Of a stretch of 64,000 nucleotides of DNA, positions 1-10,143 are shown piece after piece. The position numbers and the translations under genes are program-made. Position 1 is the first letter of the stretch; each line of letters starts with the position of its first letter. Origin of the DNA: Phycisphaerae bacterium (GTDB lineage Bacteria; Planctomycetota; Phycisphaerae; UBA1845; Fen-1342); assembly GCA_022072445.1 (NCBI GenBank), contig JAJVHV010000001.1, positions 62,001-126,000 of the forward strand, given 5' to 3'. Below the pieces are notes generated by a model. That model had not been told where the DNA came from. It ran no database searches and saw only the letters and a list, made by a program, of their open reading frames with translations.

Positions 1-414
1 CTCCTGCATGGCGAGGATCTCGAGCCGCAGCGTCGACTCGATCGTGTCGGACGTCTGGCCGTCGATCGCCATGCGCATGCCGGAAACCAGGAATGGGTCC
101 TTGATGTTGGCCAGCTCGCTTTCGAGCGTCAGGATGCCGTCGCGGCGGGCCTTCTCGGCCAGGCCGGTCATGAGCTTGATCACGTCGGTCGCGGCCGAGG
201 CCTTGCTGAACATGAAGCGCTTGATGTAGCCCGGAACCGAGAGCACCTTGTCCAGCGGCATCGCCATGAAGCAGACGCTGACGCTGCCGCCGAAGACCAT
301 CAGCACGCCTTCCTGCGAGTAGAACATCGAGAAATGGCCGTGGGAGACCTCGTAGAACACGAAGCCGAGGCAACCCAGCCCGACGGCCAATCCCAGCAGA
401 CTCGCAATGTCCAT
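1..414 (-). CDS. motA: Flagellar motor stator protein MotA (N-terminal part, cut by window edge)
   Basis: The first 138 residues of a MotA/PomA-type proton-channel subunit, which with MotB forms the flagellar stator. It opens with a hydrophobic segment (MDIASLLGLAVGLGCLGF) and a second hydrophobic stretch around residues 37-55, followed by the cytoplasmic region with KARRDGILTLESE, a signature of the MotA family. The ATG at 414 gives the expected MotA beginning. The C-terminal half, with the remaining membrane segments, lies outside the window. The gene follows glnN on the same strand but is separated from it by a strong hairpin, so it is probably transcribed on its own. Identification is from motif recognition; confidence is high. 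Confidence 0.9.
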   Translation of the reverse strand, partial: MDIASLLGLAVGLGCLGFVFYEVSHGHFSMFYSQEGVLMVFGGSVSVCFMAMPLDKVLSVPGYIKRFMFSKASAATDVIKLMTGLAEKARRDGILTLESELANIKDPFLVSGMRMAIDGQTSDTIESTLRLEILAMQE

Positions 415-556
415 AGAATCCCCGCGCGGCGGCAGTTGCAGCGCATCTGCCTCGTGAATCGGCCGATGGAGCGGACGAGTCCAGCACGCCGGAGCGCGGC
501 GTTGCGACGACCGAGAAAGTAACGGGGGCCGCGCCCGGATGCAGTCCGGATAAGCA

Positions 557-594
557 CGCGGGCCGGACCATTCTCACAAACGGTCCGGCCCGCG
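557..594 (-). terminator. GC-rich hairpin downstream of glnN
   Basis: A perfect 13-bp inverted repeat (557-569 and 582-594) with a 12-base loop begins 24 bases past the glnN stop codon on the minus strand. No T-run follows, so it would be a T-less intrinsic terminator or an mRNA 3'-end stabiliser. It separates glnN from motA. Confidence 0.65.
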
Positions 595-617
595 ATCGAT
601 TCGGCGCCGCCGCGGCG

Positions 618-2816
618 CTACTTGATGAAGAGCAGCTCGCGATAGGTCGGCAGCGGCCACAAGTCGGCCGCGATCTGATTCTCCAGCTCGTCGCCGAGCG
701 TCCGCAGCGCGGCCATCTGCGGGATGGTCTTGTCGCGCAGATATCGGGCGTGCGTCAGCGGCTCGTCGCCCGTGGCGTGGTTGAGCGTGGCGGCGAGCGC
801 GGCGGTGGCGTCGCCGAAGCGGCTGGCGAGCTGCACGAACTCGCCCAGACACTTCTGCTGCGCGGCCACTTCGACGCCGGCAGACTTGGCGGCGGCGACG
901 GCTTCGGCCGTGCGGCGCTGATGCTGCATGGCGGCGGGCAGAATCATCTGCCGCGCGATGGTGACCATCGACTCGGCCTCGATGAGGACCTGCTTCACGT
1001 AGCGCTCGGTGTAGGCGACGAAGCGGCTTTCGAGCTCGGCCTTGTCCAGCACCTGGTATTTCCTGAAGATCTGGACCGACTTGTCGGCCATCAGCACGGG
1101 CATGGCGTCGACCGTGTTACGCAGGTGCGGCAGGCCGCGCGCGTCCGCCTCGCGGTGCCACTCCGCCGAATAGTTGTCGCCGTTGAAAATCACGCGCTTG
1201 TGCTGCTTGATGATGCCTTTGAGCAGGGCGAGCACGGCGGACTGGAGTTTGTCCGGGGCCGGTTCGGTGCCGACGGCCTTTTCGATTTCGGTGGCGACGT
1301 AATCGAGCGATTCGGCCACGATCGTGTTGAGCACGGTGTTGGGCCAGGCGGCGGCGGAGGACGAGCCGACGGCGCGGAACTCGAACTTGTTGCCGGTGAA
1401 GGCGAATGGGCTGGTGCGGTTTCGGTCGCCGGCGTGGCGTGGAATCTGCGGCAGTGTGCGTGCACCGAGGTCGATGCGGCCGCCCTTGAGCGTGCGTTCG
1501 GGCAAGCCCTGTTCGAGCTGCTCGACGATGTCGGTCAGCATGTCGCCCAGGAAGATGGAGATGATCGCGGGCGGGGCCTCGTTGGCGCCGAGCCGGTGGT
1601 CATTGTTGGCCGAGGCGATCGAGGCGCGCAGCAGGTCGGCGTGCAGGTCGACGGCGCGGATGACGGCGCACATGAACGTCATGAACTGGAGATTGGTGTG
1701 CGTGTCGTCGCGCGGGTCGAGCAGGTTGACGCCCGTGTCGGTGGACATCGACCAGTTGTTGTGCTTGCCGGAGCCGTTGATGCCGGCGAAGGGCTTTTCG
1801 TGCAGAATGGCCTGCAGGCCGTAGCGCGGCGCGACGCGCTTGAGCGTCTCCATGATGAGCATCTGGTGATCGCAGGCCACGTTGGAGTTCTCAAAGAGCG
1901 GCGCGAGTTCGTACTGCCCGGGCGCGACCTCGTTGTGACGGGTCTTGACCGGGACGCCGACGCGATAGAGCTCCTTCTCAGACTCGGCCATGAAGGCCAG
2001 GACGCGGGGCGGAATCGAGCCGAAATAATGGTCCTCGAGCTGCTGACCCTTGGGCGGTCGGGCACCGAAGAGCGTCCGCTCGCAGGTCACCAGGTCAGGC
2101 CGGGCGTAGTAGAGATTGCGGTCGACCAGGAAGTACTCCTGTTCGGCGCCGACAGTCGTGTAGACGCGATCGACCCCTTCGGCGGTACCGAACAGCCGCA
2201 GGACGCGCAGGGCCTGCTTGCTGAGGGCGTCCATCGAGCGCAGCAGGGGCGTCTTCTTGTCGAGCGCCGCGCCGGTCCACGAGACAAACGCCGTCGGAAT
2301 GCAGAGCGTGACGTTGTTCTCGCCGCGGAGCAGGAACGCCGGGCTGGTGGCGTCCCAGGCGGTGTAGCCGCGGGCTTCGAACGTGGCCCGCAGGCCGCCG
2401 GAGGGGAAGCTCGAGGCGTCGGGCTCGCCCTGGCAGAGATCGGCGCCGGAGAGGGCGAAGAGCATGCCGCCCTCGCCGTCGGGCACGATCAGCGAGTCGT
2501 GTTTTTCAGCGGTCTGGCCGGTGAGCGGCTGGAACCAGTGCGTGTAGTGCGTGGCGCCGTTCTCGATGGCCCAGTCTTTCATGGCGGCAGCGACGACGTC
2601 GGCCACGGCCAGGTCGAGCGGCTCGCCGCGCTGAATGGTCTTGAGCAACTTGCGATAGACGTCCTTGGGCAGCCGCTGGCGCATGGTGCGCAGGCTGAAG
2701 ACGTCGCAGCCGAAGATGGCGTCCACGCGCTGCGGCTGCTGGGCGCCGTTGGAACTCTTGTTGCTCCATTTGTGCGCGGCCGCGACCGCTTCATGTCGGG
2801 CGTGGGGAACACTCAT
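618..2816 (-). CDS. glnN: Glutamine synthetase type III
   Basis: A 732-residue glutamine synthetase of the GSIII class, which joins ammonium and glutamate at the cost of ATP. GSIII enzymes are about 700-730 residues, far longer than GSI (about 450). Class-defining segments are present: [26 protein letters not shown] and the C-terminal extension with many alpha-helical segments. I chose the ATG at 2816 because AGGAG lies nine bases upstream; an ATG at 2822 (three bases from AGGAG) and a codon at 2846 are also in frame. No GlnB or regulator gene is next to it. Assignment to GSIII is firm; the exact start is less so. Confidence 0.95.
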   Translation of the reverse strand: MSVPHARHEAVAAAHKWSNKSSNGAQQPQRVDAIFGCDVFSLRTMRQRLPKDVYRKLLKTIQRGEPLDLAVADVVAAAMKDWAIENGATHYTHWFQPLTGQTAEKHDSLIVPDGEGGMLFALSGADLCQGEPDASSFPSGGLRATFEARGYTAWDATSPAFLLRGENNVTLCIPTAFVSWTGAALDKKTPLLRSMDALSKQALRVLRLFGTAEGVDRVYTTVGAEQEYFLVDRNLYYARPDLVTCERTLFGARPPKGQQLEDHYFGSIPPRVLAFMAESEKELYRVGVPVKTRHNEVAPGQYELAPLFENSNVACDHQMLIMETLKRVAPRYGLQAILHEKPFAGINGSGKHNNWSMSTDTGVNLLDPRDDTHTNLQFMTFMCAVIRAVDLHADLLRASIASANNDHRLGANEAPPAIISIFLGDMLTDIVEQLEQGLPERTLKGGRIDLGARTLPQIPRHAGDRNRTSPFAFTGNKFEFRAVGSSSAAAWPNTVLNTIVAESLDYVATEIEKAVGTEPAPDKLQSAVLALLKGIIKQHKRVIFNGDNYSAEWHREADARGLPHLRNTVDAMPVLMADKSVQIFRKYQVLDKAELESRFVAYTERYVKQVLIEAESMVTIARQMILPAAMQHQRRTAEAVAAAKSAGVEVAAQQKCLGEFVQLASRFGDATAALAATLNHATGDEPLTHARYLRDKTIPQMAALRTLGDELENQIAADLWPLPTYRELLFIK

Positions 2817-3066
2817 GGCCATCAGCTCCTGTGTGGATTCTCGCACGGCTGCATCCTGATCGAGGCGTTCGTCACGGAACGGCCGCCGGCGGATGGAATC
2901 GCAGACTCACCTCGTTGGTCCGGGAATACCGCTCAGCGGGCCGACGCATACTTTGCGCGGCATTGCTCGCAAAATCCAGCGACATCGGGAGAGCATCGTC
3001 CGAAACTCGACACAGGTGGAAAAAATCCGCGCCGAGCGTCGCGCTGTGGGTGCGGTGCTGACGGTT

Positions 3067-4842
3067 TCAGCACGGCCCGCCGGCGAGCGCCTGCACAAAA
3101 GTCTCGACGTCGAAGCCATTTACGTCGCCGTCGCCGTTGGCATCGCCGGCACAGTCGGTGCAGGGCGAATCGAGTCCGAGAATCAGGTCGAGGAGCGGCC
3201 CGACGTCGAAGCCGTTGACCGAACCGTCGCAGTTGACGTCACAGGCGGTGGTGACGTGAAAGTCCGCCGTGTCGGTGACCGTCTCGCCGAAGGCGTTCCA
3301 GACGCGGACGTCGTACGTACCGGCGCGGAACTGATTGACGGGGTTGAACGTCACGGTGGCAGTGCCGGAGCCGAAGACGGCCGGGTTGTCGTAGAGGTCG
3401 ATGCCGTTCCAGCGCCAGCGATAGCTCAACGGCGGCGTGCCGTCGGCCACGATGCTCATGCTGGCCACGCCGCCGAGGCATCCCCACGTTTCGTGCGGCT
3501 GGACGAGGATGGTGGGCGCGGACTGGTTGTATTTCAGGGCTGTAAAGTCAAAAGACGTGGTGCCGGGGTCGGAATAGCCGGCGAAGTAGACGTTCTGAAA
3601 GCTGTCGAGGCCGATGCCGACGGCGAGCTGGTCGACGCCCGCCGCTGTGTCGTAGCGCATCAGCCACTTGCGCGTGCCGTCGGGGGCGTAGCGCATGGTC
3701 ACGAAGTCGAAAAAGCTCGTGTGGCTCCAGGACGTCGCGGCGACGTAGGCGTTCTGGAAAAGATCGACGTGCAGCGCGACGGCCTGATCGTCGCCGTTGG
3801 CGGGATAGTTGTAGCGATCGAGCCAGCGCAGCGCGCCGGAGCCCGAGAGCATGAGCGTGATGCAGTCGTCACCGCTGGCGGCGCCGGCGGAACGACCCGC
3901 GACGTAGGCTTCGCCGGAGAGTGTCAGCCCGAGGTCGACCGCGGCGTCGTCGCCCTGGCCGCCGTCGAACTCGTAGTTCCAGACGTAGCTGCCCAGCGCG
4001 CCGTACTTGACAACGTACAGGTTGAGATTGCCGCTCACCCCGGTGCAGCGTCCAGCCGCCCAGGCGTTACCGAAAAGATCGAGCGCCAGGGCGGTGGGCC
4101 GGTCGTCGCCGGCATGGGCGTCGCGGCGGACGGACCAGAGCAGCGTGCCGTCGGGCAGGTACTTCTGGGTGAGGAAATCGAAGCCGGTGCCCCACGAATA
4201 GCCGGTGACGATCACGTTTCCCAACGCGTCGAGTGCGAGCGCCGTGGCATAGTCGTGGTTGCCGCCTGAGCCGTTGTACGTGCGGCGCCAGAGCACGTCG
4301 CCGGAGGCGCTGATGCGCGCGATCAGATAGTCGTAGCCGGTCGTGGCGGCCCATGTGTGGCCGGCGACGCATGCGTCGCCGGTGGGGCCGACAGCGAGCG
4401 CGACGAGCGCATCCAGGCCGTGATCGGCCCCGTCGAGCCGCCGCTCCCAGGCGAGACTTCCGTTGGCGGTGTATTTGAGAAGTACGCCGTCGAAGTTCGT
4501 CCCAGTGCCGGCGGAAGAGCCGGCGACGAGCAGGTTGCCCAGGGCGTCGAAGGCGACTGCGGCGGGCCGGTCGTCTCCGCCGGCCTGACCGGCAAAGATC
4601 TTGGACCAGGCTTTGACGCCGGCGGCGGAGTAGCGAACGACGCCGATGTTGAAACCGCCGGCGCCATCGTCGACGTCGCCGACGAGGGCGACGTCACCAG
4701 CGACGCTGACGGCCAGAGCACGTGCGCGGTCGAAGCCGCCGGCGCCGCCGTCGTGCTGTACGACCCATTCGAGCTGCTGGGCACTGGCGGCGGCAGCGAG
4801 GGTTTGAAGTAGGACAAGTATGACAGATCGGCGTGCGATCAC
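3067..4842 (-). CDS. Secreted beta-propeller-like protein with Ig-like and dockerin-type C-terminus
   Basis: A 591-residue exported protein of unknown function. It begins with a signal peptide (hydrophobic residues 7-20, then ASAQQ). Roughly residues 25-440 consist of repeated blades of about 50 residues, each containing A-x-D/V-x-x-G-N-x-x-V/A-x-G-x-S, as in SBBP-type beta-propellers. Residues about 445-530 look like an Ig-like fold (SYRWRWNGIDL). The last 55 residues hold two calcium-loop motifs, DVNCDGSVNGFDV and DANGDGDVNGFDV, typical of dockerin type I-like ends in planctomycetes. The start is GTG with AAAGGAG ten bases upstream; a TATGAT box lies at 4877-4872. It may be cell-surface attached; the ligand is unknown. 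Confidence 0.85.
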   Translation of the reverse strand: MIARRSVILVLLQTLAAAASAQQLEWVVQHDGGAGGFDRARALAVSVAGDVALVGDVDDGAGGFNIGVVRYSAAGVKAWSKIFAGQAGGDDRPAAVAFDALGNLLVAGSSAGTGTNFDGVLLKYTANGSLAWERRLDGADHGLDALVALAVGPTGDACVAGHTWAATTGYDYLIARISASGDVLWRRTYNGSGGNHDYATALALDALGNVIVTGYSWGTGFDFLTQKYLPDGTLLWSVRRDAHAGDDRPTALALDLFGNAWAAGRCTGVSGNLNLYVVKYGALGSYVWNYEFDGGQGDDAAVDLGLTLSGEAYVAGRSAGAASGDDCITLMLSGSGALRWLDRYNYPANGDDQAVALHVDLFQNAYVAATSWSHTSFFDFVTMRYAPDGTRKWLMRYDTAAGVDQLAVGIGLDSFQNVYFAGYSDPGTTSFDFTALKYNQSAPTILVQPHETWGCLGGVASMSIVADGTPPLSYRWRWNGIDLYDNPAVFGSGTATVTFNPVNQFRAGTYDVRVWNAFGETVTDTADFHVTTACDVNCDGSVNGFDVGPLLDLILGLDSPCTDCAGDANGDGDVNGFDVETFVQALAGGPC

Positions 4843-5017
4843 CAGACCAGTGCTCCTTTCCGTGACGACACATCATAGCGGCAGGTTGCGGCGAGACTGC
4901 AAGAGATTGGCGGCGCATGCGGTTCCGGTCTCGGCGGTATCGCGTTTTCGGAGGTTGCGTATCGTTGGAAACACGCGGTTGGCGCGCGTCTATTCCCAGG
5001 CGCAACTTGACGCTGCG

Positions 5018-5665
5018 TCAGAGCGAACCGCGTATCTGGGGCAGTACGTCGCGAAAGCCATTGACGACGAACTGAACGGCGACGGCGGCCAGGATGAGAC
5101 CCATCACGCGATTGACGATGTTGAGCCCGGTCTGGCGGAGCGTGCGTTCGAGAATCACCGCCGCCCGAAGCAGGATGAAGGTGAGCAGGCCGGTCAGGAC
5201 GATGCAGGCGACGACGATCGCGACGTGCAGGAGGGATCGGCGGGCCTCGCTCATCAGCACGGTGACGGTGGCGATCGCGCCGGGGCCGGCGAGCATCGGA
5301 ATGCCGAGCGGTATGACGGCGACGTCTTCGCGCTGGACGCCTTCGCGCTCCTCCTCGGGGCTGGTGCGCGTCCGCGAGCGCTGGGCGCGAAGCATGTCGA
5401 GCGCCATCAGAAAGAGCAGGATGCCGCCCGCGATCTTGAAGGCGCCCATCGTGATGCCGAAGAGCTTGAAGATCAGGCCGCCGGCGGCGGCAAACGCCAG
5501 CAGCGTCAGCGTCATCACCAGCGCGGCGCGGGCGGCCGTGGCGCGTTTTTTCTCGACGCTGTCGCCGCCGGTGATCGTCAGGTACAGCGGGATGACGGCG
5601 AAGGGGTCGACCACGAAGAAGACGGCCGAGAAGGTCACGAGCGTGAATGAGACGAGTTCGGGCAT
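5018..5665 (-). CDS. MarC family inner-membrane protein
   Basis: A 215-residue polytopic membrane protein of the MarC (UPF0056) family, whose transport function remains unsettled. Six hydrophobic segments are visible. Family marks include the opening VDPFAVIPLYLTIT near residue 19 and IPLGIPMLAGPGAIATVTVL in the second half. Length matches the family (about 200-220). It starts 24 bases after the beta-helix gene ends on the same strand, so the two may be co-transcribed, although no clear Shine-Dalgarno sequence precedes its ATG. Confidence 0.9.
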   Translation of the reverse strand: MPELVSFTLVTFSAVFFVVDPFAVIPLYLTITGGDSVEKKRATAARAALVMTLTLLAFAAAGGLIFKLFGITMGAFKIAGGILLFLMALDMLRAQRSRTRTSPEEEREGVQREDVAVIPLGIPMLAGPGAIATVTVLMSEARRSLLHVAIVVACIVLTGLLTFILLRAAVILERTLRQTGLNIVNRVMGLILAAVAVQFVVNGFRDVLPQIRGSL

Positions 5666-5689
5666 GCGCGTGGCGCGGCCGACGGCCGG

Positions 5690-7042
5690 CTAGAGGTAGG
5701 CCCCGGCGGCGCCGAGGTTGTTGCGGATGAGCGCTTCGCCGTCGTCGTCGCGGCGGATGTTGCACTCGACGTTGCGGTTGAGAATGTTGCCCTCGATGGT
5801 AGTGCGATCGGTGCGGTACAGGTCGACGCCGATGCGATTGTCCTGGATGTCATTGCCGCGCAGAGCGTTGTCGTGCGGCCGCGTTTCGGCCCGGCCACAG
5901 GCTTCGGGCGGCAGCGGGCGGATGCCGTGGTCCTTGTCGGCCAGGATGGCGACGCCGGTGTCGTTGCGTGTGAACGTGTTCTTCTCGATCAGCCAGTGGT
6001 GGCAGGTGCGGTTCTGCGGAAATTTCTCGAACCATGGCTCGGCGAACTTGCTCCACAGGAGCACGCCGGCGCCGTTGCGCTGAAACTGGTTTCCGCGGAC
6101 GGCGAAGGCGGCGCCGTTCTCGACGGCGACGCCGGCCTGCCGGTTCATGATCATGCGGTTGCCCTCGAGCACGTTGTCGCTGGAAAAGCCGAGCCAAAAG
6201 CCGAAGTTGCAGCGCTCGGCCTTGTTGTTGCGGAACGTGTTCCGCTGGCTGAAGGTGGCCTCGAAAGCAATGTTCGGGCTGAGCGAGCCGTCGTTTCCTT
6301 CGAACAGATTGTCGTTGCAGGGCGCTTCGACGCCCTCGGGCGTGAGGCCGGCCAGAAAAAAGCCGTCGCCGCCCAGCCGCGCGAAGTTGTTGCGGAACAC
6401 GTTGCGGCACGCGCCGTGCACGATGAGAAATCCGGTCGCGTCGGCGCCCATGTGGCCGATGCCCGGGCCGCGCGGCTCGTAACGGCAGCAATAGTCCGCG
6501 TAATTCTCCTCGAACACGCTGTCGCTCGTACCGTACAGATGCACCCCATAACCGCTGCAATAGCTGGCGTTGTTGCGGCCGACGTTCAGCCGCTCGCAGA
6601 AGTAGCTGAGCAGCCCGCAGCACTGATGCTGAAGATCGTTGCCCTCGATGGTCGAGCGGTTGACGCGCTCCAGCAGGATCGCGCCGCCGTAGGCCGCATC
6701 GGCCTTCAGCCAGATGTCAAGGAAGATTGTGTTGGCGGCGATCTCGGCCGTCGAAGTGATCTGGTTCTTCTCGATCCGCAGCTCGCCGCAATCGACGGCG
6801 TGTATGCCGTGCCGATAATCGCGCAGGCAGACGTTCCGAATGGTCACGCCCTTGCGACCCTTCAGCCGGATGCCGCGATTCTGGCGGTTCAGGCCGACCA
6901 GCGTGGCGCCCTTTCCGTCGAGCGTAATGCCGTCGCGGTCGAGCGACAGGCCGTTCGGCAGGACGTAGACGCCGGGCTTGAGCGTGGTGTCGGCGACGAG
7001 CGACATTCCGTCGGTTGGGACGACGTCAACCGTTTGGGTCAT
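5690..7042 (-). CDS. Right-handed parallel beta-helix repeat protein
   Basis: A 450-residue protein built almost entirely of about 22-residue parallel beta-helix (PbH1/NosD-like) repeats with asparagine ladders such as NVFRNNFARLGG, NTFRNNKAERC and NVLEGNRMIMN. The opening LKPGVYVLPNGLSL and ITLDGKGATLVG is typical of the cap of such folds, which often bind or cleave polysaccharides. No signal peptide is visible, which is unusual for a carbohydrate-active protein. The ATG at 7042 is preceded by AGGAGGAG; the frame stays open upstream to 7339, but that part is not protein-like. Substrate unknown. Confidence 0.8.
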   Translation of the reverse strand: MTQTVDVVPTDGMSLVADTTLKPGVYVLPNGLSLDRDGITLDGKGATLVGLNRQNRGIRLKGRKGVTIRNVCLRDYRHGIHAVDCGELRIEKNQITSTAEIAANTIFLDIWLKADAAYGGAILLERVNRSTIEGNDLQHQCCGLLSYFCERLNVGRNNASYCSGYGVHLYGTSDSVFEENYADYCCRYEPRGPGIGHMGADATGFLIVHGACRNVFRNNFARLGGDGFFLAGLTPEGVEAPCNDNLFEGNDGSLSPNIAFEATFSQRNTFRNNKAERCNFGFWLGFSSDNVLEGNRMIMNRQAGVAVENGAAFAVRGNQFQRNGAGVLLWSKFAEPWFEKFPQNRTCHHWLIEKNTFTRNDTGVAILADKDHGIRPLPPEACGRAETRPHDNALRGNDIQDNRIGVDLYRTDRTTIEGNILNRNVECNIRRDDDGEALIRNNLGAAGAYL

Positions 7043-7166
7043 GGTGCGGACTCCTCCTGAGCGCTGCGCCGATATTCTGGGGCCGACGGGCGCCCGCCAC
7101 AACGCCGCGGGGGAAGATCGGCGCGCCGCCTCTGTCCGACGACACAGGCCGCGATACCATCCATGC

Positions 7167-9467
7167 ATGCCGACGCAGACGCAGTCCGAGCAGCGAATCG
7201 ACCTGACCATTACTGGAATGCACTGCGCCGCGTGCGCGTCGGTCGTCGAGAAGGCGCTCCACGAGGCCGGGGGCGTCGAGCGCGCCAGCGTCAACATCGC
7301 CACGAATCGGGCCACGGTCTGGTTGGTGCCGATGACCACCGCGAGCGGCGCGGCGCGAGAGTCGAAGGCCCCGCCGGCCGCGGGCGCGGTGGCGCGGCTG
7401 ATGGAGGCGGTACGTCGCGCCGGCTACGGTGCCTCGCCCGCCGGGGCGCGGCGTCCGACAGCGGCGGAGCGCGAGCGGCAGCGGCGCGAGGCGCTGCGCC
7501 AGCAACGGCAGGCCGTCTTTCAGGCCTGGATGTACGGGCTGCCGGTCGTGGCCCTGCATCACCTCGGACCGGCGCTTCAATCCTCGCAGCCCGGCAGCGC
7601 CGTCTGGTGGTGGATGCTGCAAGCCCTGCTCACCGGCATGGTGCTTCGCACGGCGGCCGGCCCGATGCTGGCGGGTGCGGCGCGGGCGATCGCGCATCGC
7701 TCGGCGAACATGGATCTGCTGGTCTCCCTGGGCGCCGTGCTGGCGTTTCTCGGCGGCGTCGCCGGCATTCTGCTTTATTCGCACGAGCTGGCGATGCTGT
7801 TCGACGCCTCGGCGATGATCGTCATGTTCGTCTCGCTGGGAAAGCTGCTTGAGGCCGGGGCTCGCGGCCGGGCGTCGGCGGCGCTGGAGGCGCTCTTTGC
7901 GCGGCTGCCGCGGGAGACGCTGCGCGTGGTCGGTGGCCAGGCGGCCGTCACGCCGATCGATCAGCTCGCGCCGGGCGACGTGGTGCGTGTGCCGGCGCAT
8001 GCGGCTATCCCGGTCGACGGCGACGTGATCGACGGACACGCCACCGTCGACGAGGCGATCTTGAGCGGCGAGTCGGCACCACTCGAGAAAGGCGTCGGAG
8101 CGCGCGTCTTCGGCGGCACACGCGTCGTCGACGGCCTGATCGACGTGCGTACCACGGGCGTCGCGGAGGACACGGCGGTCGGACGGATCGCGCGGCTGGT
8201 GGAGGACGCGCAGGCCGCCAAACCGCCATGGCAGCGCTTCGCGGACCGGATCGCGGGCGTGTTTGTGCCGGTGGTGATCAGTCTGGCGGCGCTGACGTTC
8301 GCGGGCTGGGCGGTCTTCGGGACGGGCGGCCTGATTCAGGCACTCGAAAGGGCGCTGGCGGTGCTGGTCGTCGCCTGCCCCTGCGCAATGGGACTGGCCA
8401 TTCCGACGGCCGTGCTGGTGGGCACGAGTCGCGCCGCGGAGCGCGGCGTGCTGGTGCGCGACCCGGCGGCGCTGGAGGCAGCGGGCCGCGCGCGAACGGT
8501 GCTGTTCGACAAGACCGGCACGCTGACGCTGGGCCGGCCGCGGCTGGAGGAGGTGGTGGCCGAAGCGCGGTTCAGCCGGGCCGACGCCCTGCGGCTCGCG
8601 GCGGCGGTCGAGCAATTCAGCGAGCACCCGCTGGCGCGGGCCGTCATGGCGGCCGCCGAGCAGGAAGGCGTCGCGGCGCCTCCCGTCATGCGCCTGGAAT
8701 CGAAGCCCGGAGAGGGGCTGCGCGGGCGGACTGAAAGCCGCAACGTGACGCTGGGCGGGGCCGGCTGGCTCGATGCTCACGGCGTGAGCCGGTCGGCGAC
8801 GCTTGCGGAGGCCGCGGCGCGGATGGCAGCGAGCGGGCTGACCGTGGCGTGGCTGGGTGTCGATGCGGCGGCCGCGGCGGTCCTGGGGTTTGCCGACGAA
8901 GTGCACGACGAAGCCCGCGCCGCGATCGGGGAGCTGCGGCACCTGCGCGTCACGCCGCGAATCGTCTCGGGCGATTCGCCGGCGGCGGTCGAGTTTCTGG
9001 CGGCGCGCCTCGGGATCACGGAGTATGAGGGCGGGCTGAGTCCCGCGCAGAAGCTGGAGCGCGTCCGCGCCTTTCGCGCCACCGGCGATCAAAACGTTGC
9101 GTCGGCCGCGGGCACGCGCGGCGTCCGTGGTGGTGTGATCATGGTCGGTGACGGCGTGAACGACGCGCCGGCGCTGGCGGCGGCCGACGTCGGGTTCGCC
9201 ATCGGAGCTGGCGCCGACGTGGCCCGCGAGGCCGCGGACATCTGCCTGGTCGGCCACTCGCCGCTGCTGGTGCCGACCGCGATTCGCGCGGCGCGCGTCA
9301 GCGCGGCGGTGATGTTGCAGAACCTGTTCTGGGCGGCGTTCTATAACGTCGTCATGCTCCCGGTCGCCGCGCTGTCGCACCTGCCGCCCGGCTGGGCGAC
9401 GGCGGCAATGATGCTCAGCTCGCTCACCGTGGTGGGGAATTCGTTGCGCCTGCGGCGCATGATCTGA
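7167..9467 (+). CDS. copA: Copper-type P1B ATPase
   Basis: A 766-residue heavy-metal efflux ATPase. In order: an N-terminal heavy-metal-associated domain with the MHCAAC metal site (Cys near 20 and 23), membrane helices, the actuator motif SGES, the CPC ion site (ACPCAMG, about residue 403), the phosphorylated aspartate DKTGT (about 448), the class-specific SEHPLA histidine, and GDGVNDAP (about 660). The CPC site together with the MxCxxC domain indicates Cu+ rather than Zn2+, though silver is also possible. The ATG at 7167 has no clear Shine-Dalgarno, but a TACCAT box ends six bases before it, which hints at a nearly leaderless transcript. No copper chaperone or CueR-type regulator is adjacent. 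Confidence 0.93.
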   Translation: MPTQTQSEQRIDLTITGMHCAACASVVEKALHEAGGVERASVNIATNRATVWLVPMTTASGAARESKAPPAAGAVARLMEAVRRAGYGASPAGARRPTAAERERQRREALRQQRQAVFQAWMYGLPVVALHHLGPALQSSQPGSAVWWWMLQALLTGMVLRTAAGPMLAGAARAIAHRSANMDLLVSLGAVLAFLGGVAGILLYSHELAMLFDASAMIVMFVSLGKLLEAGARGRASAALEALFARLPRETLRVVGGQAAVTPIDQLAPGDVVRVPAHAAIPVDGDVIDGHATVDEAILSGESAPLEKGVGARVFGGTRVVDGLIDVRTTGVAEDTAVGRIARLVEDAQAAKPPWQRFADRIAGVFVPVVISLAALTFAGWAVFGTGGLIQALERALAVLVVACPCAMGLAIPTAVLVGTSRAAERGVLVRDPAALEAAGRARTVLFDKTGTLTLGRPRLEEVVAEARFSRADALRLAAAVEQFSEHPLARAVMAAAEQEGVAAPPVMRLESKPGEGLRGRTESRNVTLGGAGWLDAHGVSRSATLAEAAARMAASGLTVAWLGVDAAAAAVLGFADEVHDEARAAIGELRHLRVTPRIVSGDSPAAVEFLAARLGITEYEGGLSPAQKLERVRAFRATGDQNVASAAGTRGVRGGVIMVGDGVNDAPALAAADVGFAIGAGADVAREAADICLVGHSPLLVPTAIRAARVSAAVMLQNLFWAAFYNVVMLPVAALSHLPPGWATAAMMLSSLTVVGNSLRLRRMI

Positions 9468-9479
9468 TCCCCGTACGGC

Positions 9480-10088
9480 TCAGCGATCCTGCGGCAGTCC
9501 TTCGCCGCGCGCGTCCTGCGACGCGAAGAGCTGATCCAGCGTGAACGTGGTGCCGCATTCCGGACAACGGGCTTCGGCCAGCCCGGTGAGGTTGTAGCCG
9601 CAAACGGGGCACACCACGGCGCCGCCGGCGAGGCGCGCGGCGCGCTCCACGGGAGACTCGCGCCAGATGAGGATCGTGCCCAAAACCCAGAGGATGGGCG
9701 CGAACCCGCCGGCGATGAGGATGTGCACCGGCGGCGCGCCCATCCCGGCGAAAGTGTTGCTCAGCACGGTGCCGACGACGGTCGAGAACAGCAACGCGGC
9801 CACGGCGGCGGCGACGGTGGCGACGATGCGGACGGCCGTCCAGCGCACGCTGCGGTACCAGAGCAGCAGCCAGTACGCTCCCACGACGGCGTAGACCGTG
9901 AACCACATGCCCAGAAACCCGAACGCCGTCGGCGGCCGGTTCCTGGTCATCCACAGGGCGACGAAGCCGACGACCACCGCGCCGCAGATCGGAACGATCA
10001 GCATCGCGAGCAGTATCCGCGCGACGAGGCGGGTCATGGCATGCCGGCCCAGGGCACGTGGTGTCTCATGGCTTCTCGGAGCGCCCAT
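9480..10088 (-). CDS. Membrane protein with C-terminal zinc ribbon
   Basis: A 202-residue protein with about four membrane segments in its first 130 residues and a C-terminal zinc ribbon formed by CPVCGYNL and CPECGTTF (C-x2-C ... C-x2-C). This arrangement is common in planctomycetes and its role is unknown. I chose the ATG at 10088 because GGGAG lies five bases upstream; an in-frame ATG at 10037 has no such signal. The 3' end nearly abuts the end of copA (convergent, 12 bases apart). A short hairpin overlaps the Shine-Dalgarno sequence. Confidence 0.75.
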   Translation of the reverse strand: MGAPRSHETPRALGRHAMTRLVARILLAMLIVPICGAVVVGFVALWMTRNRPPTAFGFLGMWFTVYAVVGAYWLLLWYRSVRWTAVRIVATVAAAVAALLFSTVVGTVLSNTFAGMGAPPVHILIAGGFAPILWVLGTILIWRESPVERAARLAGGAVVCPVCGYNLTGLAEARCPECGTTFTLDQLFASQDARGEGLPQDR

Positions 10089-10095
10089 CAGAACT

Positions 10096-10143
10096 CCCGC
10101 ACGCGAGTGCGGGGCGGCTGAACCCACCCCGCGCGTGGTGGGT
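10096..10143 (-). promoter_or_regulatory. Two tandem hairpins in the leader of the zinc-ribbon gene
   Basis: Two perfect 7-bp stems lie back to back: 10096-10102/10107-10113 with a four-base loop, and 10122-10128/10137-10143 with an eight-base loop. Read on the minus strand, the first stem's 3' arm ends in the GGG of the GGGAG ribosome-binding site at the start codon at 10088, so folding would partly mask translation initiation. No function is demonstrated. Confidence 0.4.

Noticed and set aside
750-3218. Long open frame of more than 800 codons on the plus strand opposite glnN
   Set aside because: It is a GC-rich shadow of glnN: the composition is Gly/Ala/Arg/Val-rich without domains, and the opposite frame matches glutamine synthetase throughout.
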